DNA from: an uncultured Fretibacterium sp.
Lineage (GTDB): Bacteria; Synergistota; Synergistia; Synergistales; Aminobacteriaceae
NCBI GenBank assembly: GCA_937915755.1
Contig: CALGGR010000313.1
Coordinates: 1 to 58,726 of the forward strand
Reading direction: 5' to 3'
Length of the DNA stretch: 58,726 nucleotides
This document shows positions 58,501 to 58,726 of this stretch, one piece after another. Numbering within the stretch: position 1 is the stretch's first letter; each line of letters starts with the position of its first letter. The position numbers and the translations under genes are program-made. The notes under the pieces were generated by a model. The model saw only the letters and a program-made list of their open reading frames with translations, did not search any database and was not told the origin of the DNA.

Positions 58501-58726
58501 TGAGGCTTCCTTCGCCTGGAAGAATATATCGGGGTTCTGCGCTGTGCCTTTCGTGTAGGGCTTCTCGGGGCGCATTGAACGGTCGCGGAATGCTGCGATT
58601 GCGTCATAGTCGACGAGTTTCGCAAGGTCTGCGTAGTCGAAAGCGTCAACCTTCTGAATCTCGTGGCTCGTCCTGAATCCGTCAAAGAAGTTGAGTACAG
58701 GGAAGCTCGACTTGATTGCCGAAAGG
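55570..58726 (-). CDS. nifJ: Pyruvate:ferredoxin (flavodoxin) oxidoreductase, 5'-truncated by the window
   Basis: 1,051 visible residues; the frame runs in from the window edge without a start (ATG58575 is internal). The enzyme oxidises pyruvate to acetyl-CoA and CO2 and reduces ferredoxin, the core of anaerobic fermentation. It is the single-chain type. The visible part includes part of the pyrimidine-binding half, VMGSVCQ-like text (VAMGSVCQAIEETVDYLN), two 4Fe-4S sets (CIQCNQCSMVCPHA near 57100; CLGCGNCADICPVKA near 56920) and the thiamine-diphosphate domain (CAGCGETPYAKLITQLFGSR; GDGWGYDIGYGGLDHVLGSG). The C-terminal KRGFPAIADELF tail is usual. Confidence 0.95.
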   Translation of the reverse strand, partial: LSAIKSSFPVLNFFDGFRTSHEIQKVDAFDYADLAKLVDYDAIAAFRDRSMRPEKPYTKGTAQNPDIFFQAKEASQPFYDKVPDIVAGYMKDIKGICGREYHPFNYYGAPDADRVIVAMGSVCQAIEETVDYLNARGEKVGVVEVHLYRPFSPKYFFRALPATVKAIAVLDRVKEVGALGGPLYEDVCSLFVGNCKAPKIVGGRYGLGSKDTTPSDLKVCFDNLKLFEPRNNFTLGIIDDVNDSSLIPDEHINAAAEGTVCCKFWGLGSDGTVGANKNSIKIIGDHTDMYAQGYFDYDSKKSGGITMSHLRFGKSPIKSTYLIDHADFIACHKQEYVNQYDLLQGMKEGGTFLLNTQWTTMEALEEHIPASLKRKIANLGCKFFVINAVDEAQKIGLGSRTNTIMQSAFFKLANVIPIDDAVKYMKEAIVKSYGAKGEDIVKMNYAAVDAGLAGLIEISVPEAWKTAEEEAHKRPGLPTEIPGFISYQVDTINAQKGNTLPSSAFVDGYEDGHFPAGTSKYEKRGVAVNVPEWNGAKCIQCNQCSMVCPHAAIRPFLLDAEEQAIAPEGFGAVDVKAPKLKAAGYKYKMQVDVLDCLGCGNCADICPVKALEMKPSATQSAEIDRWTFAFENVADKADAGDKFTVQGSQFQRPLFEFSGACAGCGETPYAKLITQLFGSRMIVANATGCSSIWGGSAPSMPYTVDANGHGPAWGNSLFEDAAEYGMGMKLSLNVMVNYLTSAVEALLGMDEVPADVKEVLKGWLDAHDDGEASVAAAAKVEECLDKLFCCCEDCGGAANFSEAAMKEFCTLCEYKDYLVKKSVWIIGGDGWGYDIGYGGLDHVLGSGQDVNVLVLDTEVYSNTGGQSSKSTPTAAIAQFAASGKRTRKKDLGRMAMTYGTVYVAQVGMGADKNQLMKALKEAEAHKGPSLIIAYAPCINHGIRAGMGKTQERTKLAVEKGYWHLYRYNPDVEAGKNPFTLDSKAPKLFDDEAAFVKDYKEFLLGEVRYSSLKRGFPAIADELFDKNAAEARERYNTYKALAEMGAIPAAAK

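Noticed and set aside
1..58726. tRNA or rRNA genes
   Set aside because: No cloverleaf with a TTCGA-type T-loop and acceptor stem, and no rRNA-like block, was seen on either strand; this was by eye only.

Overview
The window reads as chromosome of an anaerobic, diderm bacterium of the phylum Synergistota, probably a gut or rumen lineage. The most specific clue is the C-terminus of the 1,235-residue surface protein at 6716-10423, a Gly/Ser stretch with a Gly-Gly-Cys motif, a short hydrophobic segment and a basic end, which matches the Synergist-CTERM sorting signal. LptC and LptD show an LPS-type outer membrane. Pyruvate:ferredoxin oxidoreductase and a B12-dependent (class II) ribonucleotide reductase fit anaerobic life. 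Several exported esterases suggest growth on acylated or plant-derived material. Assignment is from reading the translations only; no database was searched.

Layout. 1-2425: a decayed toxin-like gene, an RraA-fold protein and an exported cyclophilin-like protein. 2422-6397 (minus): csaB, a membrane protein and tmcAL, coupled by 1-4 base overlaps. 6457-10504: strong promoter, long structured leader, Synergist-CTERM surface protein, terminator. 10528-11859: a Fic gene, then an AbrB/RelE-type toxin-antitoxin cassette bounded by two copies of the fic 3' end. 11851-15311 (minus): typA, an exported esterase and a MerR regulator, with a candidate small RNA on the other strand. 15339-19966 (plus): a MerR-type 19-bp-spacer promoter, a flavoprotein, three exported alpha/beta hydrolases and a small unknown. 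20018-26801: sugar acetyltransferase, GntP permease, phosphohexomutase, trmB, rsmD, MATE exporter and coaD. 27332-35321: whiA, a frameshifted coiled-coil gene, pgk-tpiA, an exported unknown and nrdJ. 35364-37302 (minus): two ankyrin-repeat proteins. 37380-47740 (minus): one long envelope operon: LysM/M23 endopeptidase, pyrG, two exported unknowns, two antitoxin-like small proteins, a truncated toxin, lptC, lptD, a class IV aminotransferase and phosphate butyryltransferase. 48130-53595 (minus): DUF4432 protein, PD-(D/E)XK protein, galT, an EAL protein and a PPC/DUF296 protein. 53616-55469 (minus): three pseudopilins. 55570 to the edge: pyruvate:ferredoxin oxidoreductase, 5'-truncated by the window.

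The most unusual signal is a family of three short elements (26971-27293, 47951-48112, 51650-51897). They have matching ends, follow a TTTA flank, share an internal RNA-like core, and finish with a hairpin whose sequence differs between copies while its base pairing is kept, then GTAGTTCA(C/T). They look like the left end plus omegaRNA/right end of IS200/IS605-type transposons with no tnpA or tnpB. Two carry their own promoter. One has displaced the stop codon of the EAL gene and another sits just upstream of whiA.

Other signs of recent change are a 7-bp tandem duplication that breaks the coiled-coil gene at 28134-28782, a truncated RelE-like toxin inside the LPS operon, and a toxin-like pseudogene at the left edge. 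I saw no rRNA, tRNA, CRISPR array, full-length transposase or prophage.
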